From NCBI GenBank assembly GCA_002344895.1, contig DDUR01000081.1, forward strand, positions 1 through 64,000: a stretch of 64,000 nt of DNA, read 5' to 3'. The notes beneath the pieces are model-generated. The model was not told the origin of the DNA and made no database searches. It was given only the letters and a program-made list of their open reading frames with translations. The translations under genes and the position numbers were made by a program. This stretch comes from Ignavibacteria bacterium UBA2333. Lineage in GTDB: Bacteria; Bacteroidota; Ignavibacteria; Kapaibacteriales; Kapaibacteriaceae. Below are positions 8,749 to 18,993 of this stretch, one piece after another (positions within the stretch are counted from its first letter, which is position 1; each line of letters starts with the position of its first letter).

Positions 8749-8887
8749 GGGGCAAAACTGCACAATCCGCCGTGATCGCCATACAAGGGTCAGTATTCAT
8801 CGCAACACAAGAACCAGGCATTCGTCCCCGTCGCGCGTGGTATCTTAGGGGTTACCACATTTTCGACACCCAACGTTTCAAACTTCC

Positions 8888-10240
8888 ATGATGTCCCGCT
8901 ACAAATCCTTCGTCACCATCGAAAAACTCACCGACCATATCGGGGAGACCGTGACCCTGAATGGTTGGGTGTACGACAAGACGGAGAAGGGAAAACTTGC
9001 CTTTATCAAGCTTCGTGATGGCTCCGGCATCGTTCAAGGTGTCGTGTTCCGTCCTAACGTTGGAGACGAAGTCTTTGGACGCGCTCAAGAGCTGACGCAG
9101 GAGTCGTCGGTCTCTATCACCGGTACGGTTCGTGCGGAGCAGCGTGCGCCAGGTGGAGTTGAGGTTGACGTAGCTGACATTGTCATCCATCAGATCAGTC
9201 GTGACTATCCGATTACTCCGAAGGAGCACGGTGTGGAGTTCCTCATGGAACACCGCCATCTGTGGCTCCGAAGCACACGGCAGCATGCCATCATGCGTGT
9301 ACGTGCAACGGTTATCAAGGCGATCCGCGACTTCTTCGACGGTAATGGTTTCCGTCTGATGGATTCGCCAATCTTCACGCCAAACGCTTGTGAAGGTACG
9401 TCCACCCTCTTCGAGACGGACTACTTCGATCTTGGTAAGGCCTATCTCACACAGTCAGGGCAGCTCTATGCCGAGGCAAGCGCAATGGCGCTTGGTCGTG
9501 TATACACGTTCGGTCCAACGTTCCGTGCCGAGAAGTCCAAAACACGCCGACATCTCACAGAGTTCTGGATGGTGGAACCCGAGATGGCGTATTTCGATCT
9601 CAATGATGACATGGATCTTGCCGAAGATCTCGTGGAATACATCGTACAAACGGTTCTCGAAACAAACGAACGTGAGTTACGCGCCCTTGAACGCGATATC
9701 ACAAAACTTGAGAAAGTTCGCCGACCGTTCCATCGCATTTCGTATACCGAGGCGGTTGATTGGCTGCGTGCAAACAACATCAAGTTGAACCGTAAACAAG
9801 CTGATGGTACGGAGATTCAGATTGACTTCCCGTGGGGTGAGGACTTTGGTGCCCCACAAGAAGAAGCAATCATGACGCAGTTCGAAAAGCCATGTATCAT
9901 TCACCGGTATCCGTCCGAAGTGAAGGCCTTTTACATGAAGCGTGATCCTGAGAACCCCAAGACGGTTCTCGCCATGGATATGTTAGCACCAGAAGGTGCC
10001 GGGGAGATTATCGGTGGTTCTCAAAGAGAGGATAATCACGATGCGTTACTCGAACGACTCCGCCACGAGAACCTTCCGGAAGATGCGTTTCAATGGTATC
10101 TTGACCTTCGAAAATTTGGCTCTGTGCCGCACTCCGGTTTTGGACTGGGTGTTGAGCGGACAGTAAAATGGATTACTGGTGCAGAGCACATTCGTGAAGT
10201 CATTCCATTCCCGCGTATGATCTATCGGATTGTTCCGTAA
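8888..10240 (+). CDS. asnS: Asparagine--tRNA ligase
   Basis: Class IIb aminoacyl-tRNA synthetase charging tRNA-Asn. The 450-residue protein has an N-terminal OB-fold anticodon-binding domain ([19 protein letters not shown]), then motif 2 ([19 protein letters not shown]) and motif 3 ([15 protein letters not shown]). The catalytic-domain sequence [20 protein letters not shown] fits AsnRS rather than AspRS. Tandem ATGs lie at 8888 and 8891. A short inverted repeat (GTGGTA/TACCAC near 8838-8860) lies upstream; it lacks T-box features. Confidence 0.95.
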   Translation: MMSRYKSFVTIEKLTDHIGETVTLNGWVYDKTEKGKLAFIKLRDGSGIVQGVVFRPNVGDEVFGRAQELTQESSVSITGTVRAEQRAPGGVEVDVADIVIHQISRDYPITPKEHGVEFLMEHRHLWLRSTRQHAIMRVRATVIKAIRDFFDGNGFRLMDSPIFTPNACEGTSTLFETDYFDLGKAYLTQSGQLYAEASAMALGRVYTFGPTFRAEKSKTRRHLTEFWMVEPEMAYFDLNDDMDLAEDLVEYIVQTVLETNERELRALERDITKLEKVRRPFHRISYTEAVDWLRANNIKLNRKQADGTEIQIDFPWGEDFGAPQEEAIMTQFEKPCIIHRYPSEVKAFYMKRDPENPKTVLAMDMLAPEGAGEIIGGSQREDNHDALLERLRHENLPEDAFQWYLDLRKFGSVPHSGFGLGVERTVKWITGAEHIREVIPFPRMIYRIVP

Positions 10241-10292
10241 GACTGTGCGCCATTCCTAAGCCCTTTCATTCACTCTTTCGTACAACACCGAT

Positions 10293-12083
10293 ATGTCGTC
10301 CTCAACCTCGCAGACTGGTGCGGAGAACATCGTCTGGAATCTCTCGGACCTCTATTCGTCCGATACGGATCCAGTGTTTCTTCGTGATCTCGACTCCATT
10401 GAATCTGTTGCAGACGCTTTCCGAATGCGGTGGCACGGACGTCTTGCCACAATCGATGATACGATGTTTGCGACGATGGTGGTCGAGTATGGTGTAATAC
10501 TCGAACAACTTGATCGATTGGGGTCGTTTGCCTATCTCCAATGGAGCACGGATACGGATAATCCGAGCTACGGCCGAACACTCCAGAATGTGCGTGAAAA
10601 GTCAGCGGCAGCTTGGCGGCATATCGTCTTTGTTTCTGTGAGCATTGCACAGCTTCCCGAAGCTCGCCTTCTTGAATTGTTGGCGTCGGCCCCCTTGGCC
10701 CCTTACAAACACTGGCTTCAACAAGCTGTTGTTCACCGTCCACACGTGCTGAGTGAAGAAGTAGAACAGGTGTTGTCAGAGAAACACCTGACGTCTCGTA
10801 TGGCATGGGTTCGATTGCATGATGAAGTATCGGCACAGCAGACGTTTCATCTTAACGGACAAGAGTACACCGAAGCATCGTTGATCTCGTTGCTCCATGA
10901 GCCTCATCGTGATACGCGTCGTGCTGCTGCCGAAGCGCTGACGGCAGGGCTGAAGGAGCAGATTCGTACTCAGGCCTTCATTTTTAATACCGTACTTGCT
11001 GATAAGATGATTGACGATCGGTTACGGAAGTATCCGACGTGGCTGTCTGCACGGAATAATGAGAATGAAGTAAGTGACGCGTCAGTCCAGTCACTCATTG
11101 ATTCCGTGACATCACGATACGATATTGTTCGCAGGCTCTATGCCCTGAAAAAGACGGTGCTTGGTCTTGACACATTCTACGACTATGATCGATATGCACC
11201 ACTTTCCACGGAAAAGGAGAACATATCCTGGAGTGATGCACGGTCGCTCGTAACATCGACGTACGCAGACTTTCATCAGGAGGCAGGAACCATTGTCAAG
11301 AAGTTTTTCGAGAACAATTGGATTCACGCACCAGTCCGTAAAGGCAAGAGTGGTGGAGCGTACTCGGCTGGCACAATCCCGTCGGCACATCCATATGTCT
11401 TTATGAACTACACGGGTTCAGCGCGCGATGTACAAACACTCGCTCATGAACTCGGACATGGCCTTCACCAGTACTTGTCTCGCCGGCAAGGCATTCTGCA
11501 GATGGATACACCGCTCACTATTGCTGAAACAGCATCAGTGTTCGGAGAGACAATCACGTTCCGCAGACTTCTTGCAAATGCAACTCCAGAGCGAAGCCTC
11601 GCCTTACTCGTTGCGAAACTTGATGATACCGTCAGCACAGTCTTCCGTCAGATTGCGTTGAATCGATTTGAGCATGCTGTCCACTCTGCACGTCGGAGTG
11701 AAGGTGAGCTGAGCGTTGACCGTATTGGCGAGATCTGGATGCTAACACAGAGAGATCAGCTTGGTGACGCTGTTGTGTTCTCGCCCGGATACGAATACTG
11801 GTGGTCCTACATTTCCCACTTCCTCCATACACCGGGATATGTGTATGCCTATGCTTTTGGCGAACTACTCGTTCTCGCATTGGCAGAGAAGTACCTCGCA
11901 GATCCAGATGGATTCCCAGAAAAGTATATGGATCTCTTGCGTGCGGGCGGTTCAAAACGACCATCAGAATTGCTTGCTCCCTTCGATATCAATATCGATG
12001 ACCCGGCATTCTGGAACATTGGGTTGAACGTTATCGAACGTATGCTTGTCGAGGCAGAGACACTGGCTCGTACATCTTCGTAA
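10293..12083 (+). CDS. pepF: Oligoendopeptidase F-type M3 metallopeptidase
   Basis: Cytoplasmic zinc peptidase predicted to cleave short oligopeptides. The 596-residue protein has the M3 signature HELGHGLHQYLS (HExxH at about residue 385) with the third-ligand glutamate in LTIAETASVFGE about 25 residues later. No signal peptide. The N-terminal helical half (VWNLSDLYSS) is typical of PepF. It ends with TAA at 12083, and that TAAGGAG supplies the ribosome-binding site of the next gene, indicating co-transcription. A period-9 GCCCC repeat (10689-10704) encodes its APLAPY segment. Confidence 0.94.
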   Translation: MSSSTSQTGAENIVWNLSDLYSSDTDPVFLRDLDSIESVADAFRMRWHGRLATIDDTMFATMVVEYGVILEQLDRLGSFAYLQWSTDTDNPSYGRTLQNVREKSAAAWRHIVFVSVSIAQLPEARLLELLASAPLAPYKHWLQQAVVHRPHVLSEEVEQVLSEKHLTSRMAWVRLHDEVSAQQTFHLNGQEYTEASLISLLHEPHRDTRRAAAEALTAGLKEQIRTQAFIFNTVLADKMIDDRLRKYPTWLSARNNENEVSDASVQSLIDSVTSRYDIVRRLYALKKTVLGLDTFYDYDRYAPLSTEKENISWSDARSLVTSTYADFHQEAGTIVKKFFENNWIHAPVRKGKSGGAYSAGTIPSAHPYVFMNYTGSARDVQTLAHELGHGLHQYLSRRQGILQMDTPLTIAETASVFGETITFRRLLANATPERSLALLVAKLDDTVSTVFRQIALNRFEHAVHSARRSEGELSVDRIGEIWMLTQRDQLGDAVVFSPGYEYWWSYISHFLHTPGYVYAYAFGELLVLALAEKYLADPDGFPEKYMDLLRAGGSKRPSELLAPFDINIDDPAFWNIGLNVIERMLVEAETLARTSS

Positions 12084-12094
12084 GGAGTACCGTC

Positions 12095-12397
12095 GTGACA
12101 CCGAATGACACACTCGTCCATGCGTTAACCAGCTTACAAGAACGAGGATTTACGCGAGATTTTAATCTTGCTGATGCCTGTATCGCCTGTGCCGAGCTTG
12201 ATCTTCGACTCCATCCAGGCGATTTTGACGTGGTGGAGACCATCCGTTTTGATGCGAATACGGATCCTGATGACAGTACAGTGCTGTATGCAATCGAAAG
12301 TCGCGATGGTGTCAGAGGCACACTCGTAGTTCCGTACGGACCATACGTTGATGGTGCAACGGCTGAGACCATTCGTGCACTTGGCCTCGGTGCTTAA
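12095..12397 (+). CDS. Small conserved protein (often mislabelled PRPP synthetase)
   Basis: A 100-residue acidic protein starting with GTG at 12095 behind an AAGGAG ribosome-binding site that overlaps the pepF stop. The sequence (LQERGFTRDFNLADACIAC, HPGDFDVVETIRFD, DDSTVLYAIESRDGVRGTLV) matches, from memory, a small family widespread in Bacteroidota that databases label phosphoribosylpyrophosphate synthetase. At 100 residues, with no PRPP-binding or ribose-phosphate loop, that label cannot be right, and the function is unknown. Its stop shares the TTAA tetranucleotide with the convergent transglycosylase gene. Confidence 0.85.
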   Translation: MTPNDTLVHALTSLQERGFTRDFNLADACIACAELDLRLHPGDFDVVETIRFDANTDPDDSTVLYAIESRDGVRGTLVVPYGPYVDGATAETIRALGLGA

Positions 12398-13335
12398 CGA
12401 ACCTTCTTTGCGAGCGTGAGTACAGCATCAACGTATGCCGTGCTGTTGTTGTAGTGGTGGACGGCAGCGCGTTGTGATGAGTCGGCATCAGACCATCCAT
12501 TCGATCGCAGATAGTTTCCTACACTGTGTGCTGCATCTGCAACGCTATAGAGATCGATTTCACCATCGGCGTTACCATCAACAGCCCATGAGAGGTAACT
12601 GGATGGTAAGAACTGAGACCATCCGAACGCTCCTGCCCAGGAACCATAGAGGTTTAGAACGTTAATTGTGCCCCTCCGCTGCATCGTATCAAGTGCACGG
12701 AGTTGTGCCATTGCCCACGTTACCTTCTTCGTTGCCCGTTTTGTGATATTGTCGCGCAAGGCATCCACGTTTGTTGTGTCACCCTTTGCCACCGCCTCAA
12801 TATTGCGGTCAATGTGTTCTGTCTCAGCAGCCAGTGCTACGCTGAGATAAACACTGGGTACATGATACTTGCCGAGAATGGTGCCACACTTTGATTCTAC
12901 CCAGAGGATGGCGGCTACAACTTCGGCAGGAACACCTGTGGCAGTGGTTACAGATGATAATAGAGAGTCATGATCGTCCATAAACTTCTTGACCATCAGC
13001 ACACTACGCGCATTGTGGTTGTGCGAGTAGTCGGGTGAGGATGCATAGTTCGTAACGTTGATCTTGACGGCCGACTCAACAAACGTTGTATTCGAATTCT
13101 CGAGCAGGGACTCGAGAAACATACTGTCTACACCATGTTGACGTGCAATGTCAGCCGCACGTCGTAGTGGGCTTTCCTTTGTTGTTGCACTACCGTCACC
13201 TGCCTTAATGTTAAGGGGCGAAAGGGGCACCACCGCTCCTACAATGATGGTGGTGACCATCATAATCAAGAGTGCGACGGATCCTCCAATGAGGATACGT
13301 GCATGGTAGTGGCGGTATGGCGAAATGTCATTCAC
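12394..13335 (-). CDS. MltB-type lytic murein transglycosylase
   Basis: Predicted to cleave the MurNAc-GlcNAc bond of peptidoglycan with 1,6-anhydro product formation. The 313-residue protein has one N-terminal TM helix (about 15-36) and then an SLT_2/MltB-like domain. The catalytic glutamate is expected in AAILWVESKCGTILGKY, followed by the family segment GSWAGAFGWSQFLPSSYL and a Ca-binding-like DGNADGEIDLY. MltB itself is a lipoprotein; here an uncleaved anchor seems to replace the lipobox. The start is a GTG at 13335 with no strong ribosome-binding site. It carries an exact copy of the AAGGGGC direct repeat (13213-13228), read as PLSPL. Confidence 0.9.
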   Translation of the reverse strand: MNDISPYRHYHARILIGGSVALLIMMVTTIIVGAVVPLSPLNIKAGDGSATTKESPLRRAADIARQHGVDSMFLESLLENSNTTFVESAVKINVTNYASSPDYSHNHNARSVLMVKKFMDDHDSLLSSVTTATGVPAEVVAAILWVESKCGTILGKYHVPSVYLSVALAAETEHIDRNIEAVAKGDTTNVDALRDNITKRATKKVTWAMAQLRALDTMQRRGTINVLNLYGSWAGAFGWSQFLPSSYLSWAVDGNADGEIDLYSVADAAHSVGNYLRSNGWSDADSSQRAAVHHYNNSTAYVDAVLTLAKKVR

Positions 13336-13399
13336 GGCAAAACAAACGTACGACGCTACGTCGTCGTGTAGCGCAAGGAGTTATCAACCGTCATTCGTG

Positions 13400-14239
13400 T
13401 TACCGTCGACGAGCAACACAGTCAAGTTCAACACCCGTAAGGTCTTGCCATGTACGTGCCAAGTAGTCGTATATAGGCCTCGTAGGCATTTCCATTTCCT
13501 TGCGAAACACGGATCGAGCAAGTCGATATGACCGACGTGTCAGAAGAGTATTCGGACGCTGTGTACGTAATCGTACGATGTCAAATCCTGCTGCTGTAAC
13601 AACACGATGTAAGACGCTGGTCGTGTAATGAACAACATGGTGATGCGGTTGAAACCAGATCCATGAAGAGCCTAATAGTCGAGATGGGAGAGAACCTGCA
13701 TCTGGCACTCGAATGCGTAACACCCCATCTGGTGACATTCGATCGTGGATTTTCGTGAGAAATTCAAGAGGTGTTGGAATGTGCTCCAGAACGTGCCAAA
13801 GCGACACGATGTCGTACGTGTCGGTAACATCATCAAGTCTCTCAAACACGTTGAGTCCAATCTCTTGCGCGTACCGACGTGGCTGCTGTGCTACTTCAAC
13901 ACCAGCTGCAGTGTATCCATATCTACGGACCTCATCGAGGAAAAAGCCATGATCACAACCAACGTCGAGCCATCTCCGTGGTGCAGGAGCAATCTTCTGA
14001 ACGTCTGCAATGAGTTTGATGTATTCCGGAAACCGAAAATGACGATGATACTCTGTCGACGCGCGAACGGTGGCTGTGAGGCTGTACTGTGACGCGTAGT
14101 ACGACTCGTCATGCGCCTCAACAATCTTCACCGGTGTGAGGACAGCCGTGCACGTCGTGCATCGTTCCATGGCGACACGGCCGACTTGGTGCGAGACAAC
14201 TGTGGTGGAGTTGCAGACTGGACAGGTACGTTGCGACAT
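13400..14239 (-). CDS. SAM methyltransferase with N-terminal zinc ribbon
   Basis: A 279-residue protein with a four-Cys zinc ribbon at the N-terminus (CPVC near residue 6 and CTTC near residue 28), then a class I methyltransferase core: motif I RWLDVGCDHGFFL, acidic AAGVEVA, and motif IV-like DIVSLWHVLEHIPTPLEFL. This arrangement occurs in methyltransferases of surface-polysaccharide and natural-product clusters, often acting on sugars. The neighbouring GT39 glycosyltransferase is compatible, but the substrate is not deducible. Its ATG (14239) is 28 bases from the divergent DUF1573 gene. Confidence 0.86.
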   Translation of the reverse strand: MSQRTCPVCNSTTVVSHQVGRVAMERCTTCTAVLTPVKIVEAHDESYYASQYSLTATVRASTEYHRHFRFPEYIKLIADVQKIAPAPRRWLDVGCDHGFFLDEVRRYGYTAAGVEVAQQPRRYAQEIGLNVFERLDDVTDTYDIVSLWHVLEHIPTPLEFLTKIHDRMSPDGVLRIRVPDAGSLPSRLLGSSWIWFQPHHHVVHYTTSVLHRVVTAAGFDIVRLRTQRPNTLLTRRSYRLARSVFRKEMEMPTRPIYDYLARTWQDLTGVELDCVARRR

Positions 14240-14267
14240 CTCACGGGCAAGTTACCGATATTGCACG

Positions 14268-14954
14268 ATGCAATTTGTCAGTCTTGTAAGTATTCTCGTT
14301 CTGGCATCTCTCACAATCTACGCTCAACCGCGAATTGTAACGGTTGATACCGTACACTGGGGTCGCGTGATTCCTCGTGGTTCAACTCCTGAGGCGCAGA
14401 AGATCACGTCCCGCGTGGCAATACGTAATGAGGGAACGCAGAATCTTGTCGTCACAAACGTCCGGCCACAATGTGGCTGCACTACAGCTCCACTTGATAG
14501 TCACATCATCCCACCAGGTGATAGCACAATGATGACGGTGACGATAAATCTACCGTTAGGAAGCGGGTTGTTCTCAAAGTATGTATCAATCGAATCAAAT
14601 GACTCCGTTACACCGGTTCGACCTATCTACCTCATTGCAGATATTCAACGGCCACTACAATTATCAAGTAGTTTTATACCGTTTAATACTGGCTCACCAG
14701 GTGATACCATAGAAGGGCGAATCAGTGTTACGCTCTTGGCAGATACAACGATAACAGTTCAGATCGGTGAACCGTCAAAAGGACTTCTCATAAAGACTCC
14801 GAATGTTTTTGAGCTGCGACAGAACGATGTAGCCGAACTCATCGTTGCCTTCGTTCCACGTCAGCCGGGGGCCTTTCGTGGCGAAGCCGTGATAAAAACG
14901 TCCTTACCAGGCTATGAGACGATTCCGGTTCAGGGTTTCGGAATGACAAAATAG
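14268..14954 (+). CDS. DUF1573 secreted protein
   Basis: A 228-residue exported protein. The signal peptide is about residues 1-19 (MQFVSLVSILVLASLTIYA). It is followed by the DUF1573 Ig-like domain with its signature VRPQCGCTT and PPGDSTMMTV, typical of Bacteroidota periplasmic or surface proteins related to ASH/choice-of-anchor folds. A second beta domain fills the C-terminal half. The ATG at 14268 is chosen because the upstream in-frame sequence lacks a signal peptide and overlaps the divergent methyltransferase. Function unknown. Confidence 0.85.
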   Translation: MQFVSLVSILVLASLTIYAQPRIVTVDTVHWGRVIPRGSTPEAQKITSRVAIRNEGTQNLVVTNVRPQCGCTTAPLDSHIIPPGDSTMMTVTINLPLGSGLFSKYVSIESNDSVTPVRPIYLIADIQRPLQLSSSFIPFNTGSPGDTIEGRISVTLLADTTITVQIGEPSKGLLIKTPNVFELRQNDVAELIVAFVPRQPGAFRGEAVIKTSLPGYETIPVQGFGMTK

Positions 14955-15015
14955 TAGACAACGTGTCTGTTCATCCTGCAGCGAATGGCATCACGTGATT
15001 TGTATTACTGTTCGA

Positions 15016-16662
15016 TCAATTGTCACGACGTACAAAGAAGATGAATCCGCCGTGTTCGCGGAGAACTTGTAGTTGTGGTTCGGCACGCCATCGTTCAGCA
15101 TCATTTACTCGTGCTACAAAGTAGGCTGGAGCATCAAGTTTGGCCGTGAGTAACCAAGGCTCATACTCATCCACGGTGAGACCTTTGGCCTGTGGTGAAC
15201 GTTCAAAGGGTTTGCGTGAGTAAAAAAGGTGAGCATACGACTTAAACGTCAGTGGCTTGACGTAGACATCCTTACCGATAAGTGACTCGTAGAATTCAAG
15301 AGCGGCGCCTTGTGTGTACCGTTCAATTCTTGGAGCAACAAGCGGAAGGAATGTTGAAATAAAAGCAGCTGTCGACGCGGCAAGTACAACCGTTGCGACT
15401 AACTCCCGACGGCGTGCAAGGATGATGTATACAACAACTCCAACAGCAATCCATACTGCTGACCATGGTTCCAAGCCCGTCCACACTACATGCTGTTGTA
15501 GGCTGGAACGCAGAAACACGTCTCGAAACGTAGGGAGCTGAAGCAGCTTGTCGGAATTCATGAACAACAACGGCACAGCAGCCGCGAGCGCTGTCCACAC
15601 TGTCCCGAGAATTGCCACACCAGTTACTTGAAGTCGTGATACAACCCTGCCTTCGCGCAAACGGCGTTCAATAGCTGTGGCGGCGATATAGGCCAGGGGG
15701 AAGTACGTCATTGATGAGTAATGAACAATCTTCGTTTTTACGAGGCTAAAGACGACCAGGACAACTGAAAAGAGCACAATCATGGCGCGGCGCACGGACT
15801 GTTCTTGTGTTGTCTCTGAAGACGACGAACGGAATCCGCCGAGGGCGTAGATACTCAGCGGGAAACAACCAACAAGAACAACTACAGGATGATACCAAAA
15901 CGGCTGTTCGTGGCCGGCATCACCCGTGGTGAGTAATCGCACTTGATAGGCCATGTTCTCTCCGAGAAACCTAGGTCCGTTTACGACAAGGTCTACACCA
16001 TACCACAGAGAAGCAACTCCAACCATCATAACCGTCATTACAACAAAGTCGGCAAATGGGAATGACCTTTGTTTTCTCTCAATGATCCACCAAACGAGTC
16101 CTGCGAGTCCTACAAGTCCCCATCCCACTGGCCCCTTTGTAAGTACAGCAAGTCCGGCAGCTATTCCCGAAAGAACATTCATGTGCCAGCGTCTCTCTCT
16201 ACCCTGTACAGCACGTACATGCCACCAGAAACTCAGCGCAATGAACAGGTTAAACAATGGATCGATAATTCCACTACGCGCATAGAAATGTGGAAGGAGA
16301 GATCCCGCATAGAGTACAGCCCAGATCAGACCAAAACGACGACCATTGACGTACGTGCCAATCGTAACCATGACTACTGCAGTGATTGCGCCGATAAGGG
16401 CATTCGGAAATCGAGCTGCAAACTCATTGATTCCGAAAATCTTCATTGATACAACCTGCATCCAGATAAACAGCGGAGGTTTTTCGTGGAACTCCAGAAA
16501 ATCAATGCGCGGATGAAGGTAGTCACCCGTAAGAATCATCTCGCGGGCACATTCGGCAAAGTTGATTTCATCCCAATCAAAGAGTCGTACCGATCCTAAG
16601 AACGGTACGTAGAGAAGGAGAGCAGCAACAAAGACGACGAGTCGTAGTGTTCGGTCAGTCAC
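15016..16662 (-). CDS. GT39/ArnT-like membrane glycosyltransferase
   Basis: A polytopic (about 11-13 helices) GT-C fold glycosyltransferase of the PMT/ArnT family, expected to move a sugar from a polyprenyl-phosphate donor to an envelope acceptor. The N-terminal periplasmic loop carries the catalytic acid in LFDWDEINFAECAREM, followed by FHEKPPLFIW, both diagnostic. A C-terminal soluble domain of about 120 residues follows. I place the start at a GTG (16662), 8 bases inside the upstream ATPase gene, giving 548 residues with TM1 at the N-terminus; an ATG at 16713 would add 17 residues. Translational coupling to the P-type ATPase is likely. Confidence 0.88.
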   Translation of the reverse strand: MTDRTLRLVVFVAALLLYVPFLGSVRLFDWDEINFAECAREMILTGDYLHPRIDFLEFHEKPPLFIWMQVVSMKIFGINEFAARFPNALIGAITAVVMVTIGTYVNGRRFGLIWAVLYAGSLLPHFYARSGIIDPLFNLFIALSFWWHVRAVQGRERRWHMNVLSGIAAGLAVLTKGPVGWGLVGLAGLVWWIIERKQRSFPFADFVVMTVMMVGVASLWYGVDLVVNGPRFLGENMAYQVRLLTTGDAGHEQPFWYHPVVVLVGCFPLSIYALGGFRSSSSETTQEQSVRRAMIVLFSVVLVVFSLVKTKIVHYSSMTYFPLAYIAATAIERRLREGRVVSRLQVTGVAILGTVWTALAAAVPLLFMNSDKLLQLPTFRDVFLRSSLQQHVVWTGLEPWSAVWIAVGVVVYIILARRRELVATVVLAASTAAFISTFLPLVAPRIERYTQGAALEFYESLIGKDVYVKPLTFKSYAHLFYSRKPFERSPQAKGLTVDEYEPWLLTAKLDAPAYFVARVNDAERWRAEPQLQVLREHGGFIFFVRRDN

Positions 16663-18892
16663 GTTGCGAAAATATCCAGTGGTCGGCCAACCGATGCACT
16701 CCGGCCGCCGCAACGGTTGGTATGAGGAGTCCCAACATCACCGGGAGAGTCGTAGATGGAGTAATCGGTGTAAGCTCATAGAATCCAGAGATAAGGTCTA
16801 TACCCGGAAATCCATTACATAACAGGACACCCACAAAACCAACATAAACAACGAACCCTGTTCCAGCTAGCTTGCGCCGCAAGATCGTGTCGCGCTCGGC
16901 AAAGATTGCCGACCCACACATGGAGCCAAGAATCACTGCAATGATGACCATCGGTGATGTTGTATGTGGGAAGTACGACGTGGACACGAGAACACTGATC
17001 ACCGACAGAGACGATGCAACGGTGGAGTACCGGATCACGTGTTGCAGAAAATTCCGAACTGGAGTGGCAGGCAGACCAAATACAGTAGCGGCTAGGACAG
17101 GTATGGTGACACATACTACGCTGAGTAATGCTCCTCTACGGGGCGAAAGGGGCATATAGACACCAAGAGCACCAAGGATTGACATGAAGAGTATCATGAC
17201 GTTTTTGGCGATGTAGAGGGAGGCCACAAAAAGAACTGTTCGTGTTGTCCGGCGTCCTTCCGTGATGACGTTTGGGATGGATAAAAATCCATTGTGTGGA
17301 ATGACGATATCGGAAGAACCTATAACAACGTCTGGTGCACCCAGAAGCCCAACCCCCACGTCGGCACGTTTTATTGCAGGCACATCGTTAACGCCATCAC
17401 CAATCATTACAACATGATGCCCTTCATGTTGTAGATCTTCAATAATCCGCTCCTTGTCACGCGGTGTGCACCTTCCGTGAATGGTAATCGAAGCGTGGTT
17501 CAGCCTGGATACAACATTGGAGACCGAGTCTTGACTGTCACCAGATATCACGTGGAGTGAAACACCCATACGGTCATATGCTTCTAATGCCGTTGATATC
17601 CCGTCGCGAAGCTCCTCGCCAAACTCATAGTACCGGAGTGGCTCAATGGTGTTGAGTGACGTGTGTAACGGATGTGAAAACAACAAGGCACAGGCCACGA
17701 CACGGCCGTGCAGTTGGTCTGCTACGTCATGACACTGAAAAACATCAGGTGCGCCAATCACAAACCATGTTGTTGAATCGGCAAGACGTGAGGCAGACCA
17801 TCGACGTTCAGAAGAAAACGGCACGACCGTATCGTTGTCATATGCAGGCAATGCTGCATGGGATGTAATGCCAACATGACGTCGTAAAGCCTCATCAACA
17901 TCCGTAAATGTTGGTGCTCGATCCAAGTGATATCGTATAGCGTCGTCAAGAAGAGTATCAACGTTCTGAACAGCGTCGTGAGGTTGCCCCTTCTGCCCCT
18001 TACCATCTAGAACGTTTCTCACGACTGATGTACCGGTCGTTATCGTGCCAGTCTTGTCAAAACACACCGCTGTTGCTGAGGCGATACTCTCTAATGAAGA
18101 AAGTTTAGCGACGCGAACACCGGACGCTGCGATACGAATAACTCCACCAACCATAGCAAGGGTGGAGAAGAAGACGAGTCCTTCGGGAATGAGGCCTATC
18201 AGAGCGGTGAATACACGTCGTACATCGTCGATGTTCGTGAGAATTTCAGGACGTAGAGCAAACTCAAGAACGGTGATAAGAATTGCCACACCAAACCATA
18301 ACTCAAACAGGCGATTAACTCTTCGTTGTGTTGGTGATGGTGAAAAATCATAACGACGCGCAGAAGCGACGATATGTGCCGCAGCAGTGTCGGATCCAAG
18401 TCTGGTAACTCGAATACGTGCACTTCCCATCGTACAGATCGTACCTGCGTAAACGGACTCTCCAACAGTAGGCTGAACATCGGCTGATTCGCCAGTGAGG
18501 ATGGCAGCATTTAGCTGAAATGATCGAGACTCCAGAACCTCACCATCGGCGGGCAGAATATCTCCCTCGGCTACAAGCAGGACGTCGTTTTCGGAGATAT
18601 CGGTAACCGCAACATCGATAAACCCAGACGGCCGTTCTACACGAGCACGTGAGTCTGTGTCAACATTCATGCGCTCAAGCAAACGATGTGTTCGCACATC
18701 TCGTACAATCGATATCGTCATGTTGATAACGACGACAAGAGCGATACCTATGCAGTCATATAACAGCCTTACATCGTTATAATGGACGTAGGCACCGGCG
18801 AGGACACCGAGAATGACAACATTCAACAACGTGAAGACATTCACCACGTTTTCGAGGAGAATTGTCGAGAGCGGGCGCGTTGTTGTCGTCAT
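16655..18892 (-). CDS. CtpE-like cation-transporting P-type ATPase
   Basis: ATP-driven cation pump of the inner membrane, about 745 residues. It has the actuator-domain TGES, the phosphorylation motif DKTGTIT, the hinge GDGVNDVPAIKRADVGV, and an M4 sequence LIPEGLVFF. There is no N-terminal metal-binding domain and no CPC motif, so it is not a copper pump; PEGL in M4 fits the CtpE group, described as calcium transporters in mycobacteria. The ion is inferred only. The ATG at 18892 is preferred over a GTG at 18919. It contains two copies of the dispersed GGGGC direct repeat (near 17138-17153 and 17986-18001). Confidence 0.9.
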   Translation of the reverse strand: MTTTTRPLSTILLENVVNVFTLLNVVILGVLAGAYVHYNDVRLLYDCIGIALVVVINMTISIVRDVRTHRLLERMNVDTDSRARVERPSGFIDVAVTDISENDVLLVAEGDILPADGEVLESRSFQLNAAILTGESADVQPTVGESVYAGTICTMGSARIRVTRLGSDTAAAHIVASARRYDFSPSPTQRRVNRLFELWFGVAILITVLEFALRPEILTNIDDVRRVFTALIGLIPEGLVFFSTLAMVGGVIRIAASGVRVAKLSSLESIASATAVCFDKTGTITTGTSVVRNVLDGKGQKGQPHDAVQNVDTLLDDAIRYHLDRAPTFTDVDEALRRHVGITSHAALPAYDNDTVVPFSSERRWSASRLADSTTWFVIGAPDVFQCHDVADQLHGRVVACALLFSHPLHTSLNTIEPLRYYEFGEELRDGISTALEAYDRMGVSLHVISGDSQDSVSNVVSRLNHASITIHGRCTPRDKERIIEDLQHEGHHVVMIGDGVNDVPAIKRADVGVGLLGAPDVVIGSSDIVIPHNGFLSIPNVITEGRRTTRTVLFVASLYIAKNVMILFMSILGALGVYMPLSPRRGALLSVVCVTIPVLAATVFGLPATPVRNFLQHVIRYSTVASSLSVISVLVSTSYFPHTTSPMVIIAVILGSMCGSAIFAERDTILRRKLAGTGFVVYVGFVGVLLCNGFPGIDLISGFYELTPITPSTTLPVMLGLLIPTVAAAGVHRLADHWIFSQRD

Positions 18893-18993
18893 CTTCGGCA
18901 AAACTATGGCGTGAAGCACACTTGATGCTGGTTCAATGGCGGCATATCGAGAAATGTTTACAACGCATCAATACGACTTCACCGTCATGTAAC

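Noticed and set aside
8838..8860. T-box or attenuator upstream of asnS
   Set aside because: Only a 6-bp inverted repeat is present; no T-box sequence, specifier loop or terminator is visible.
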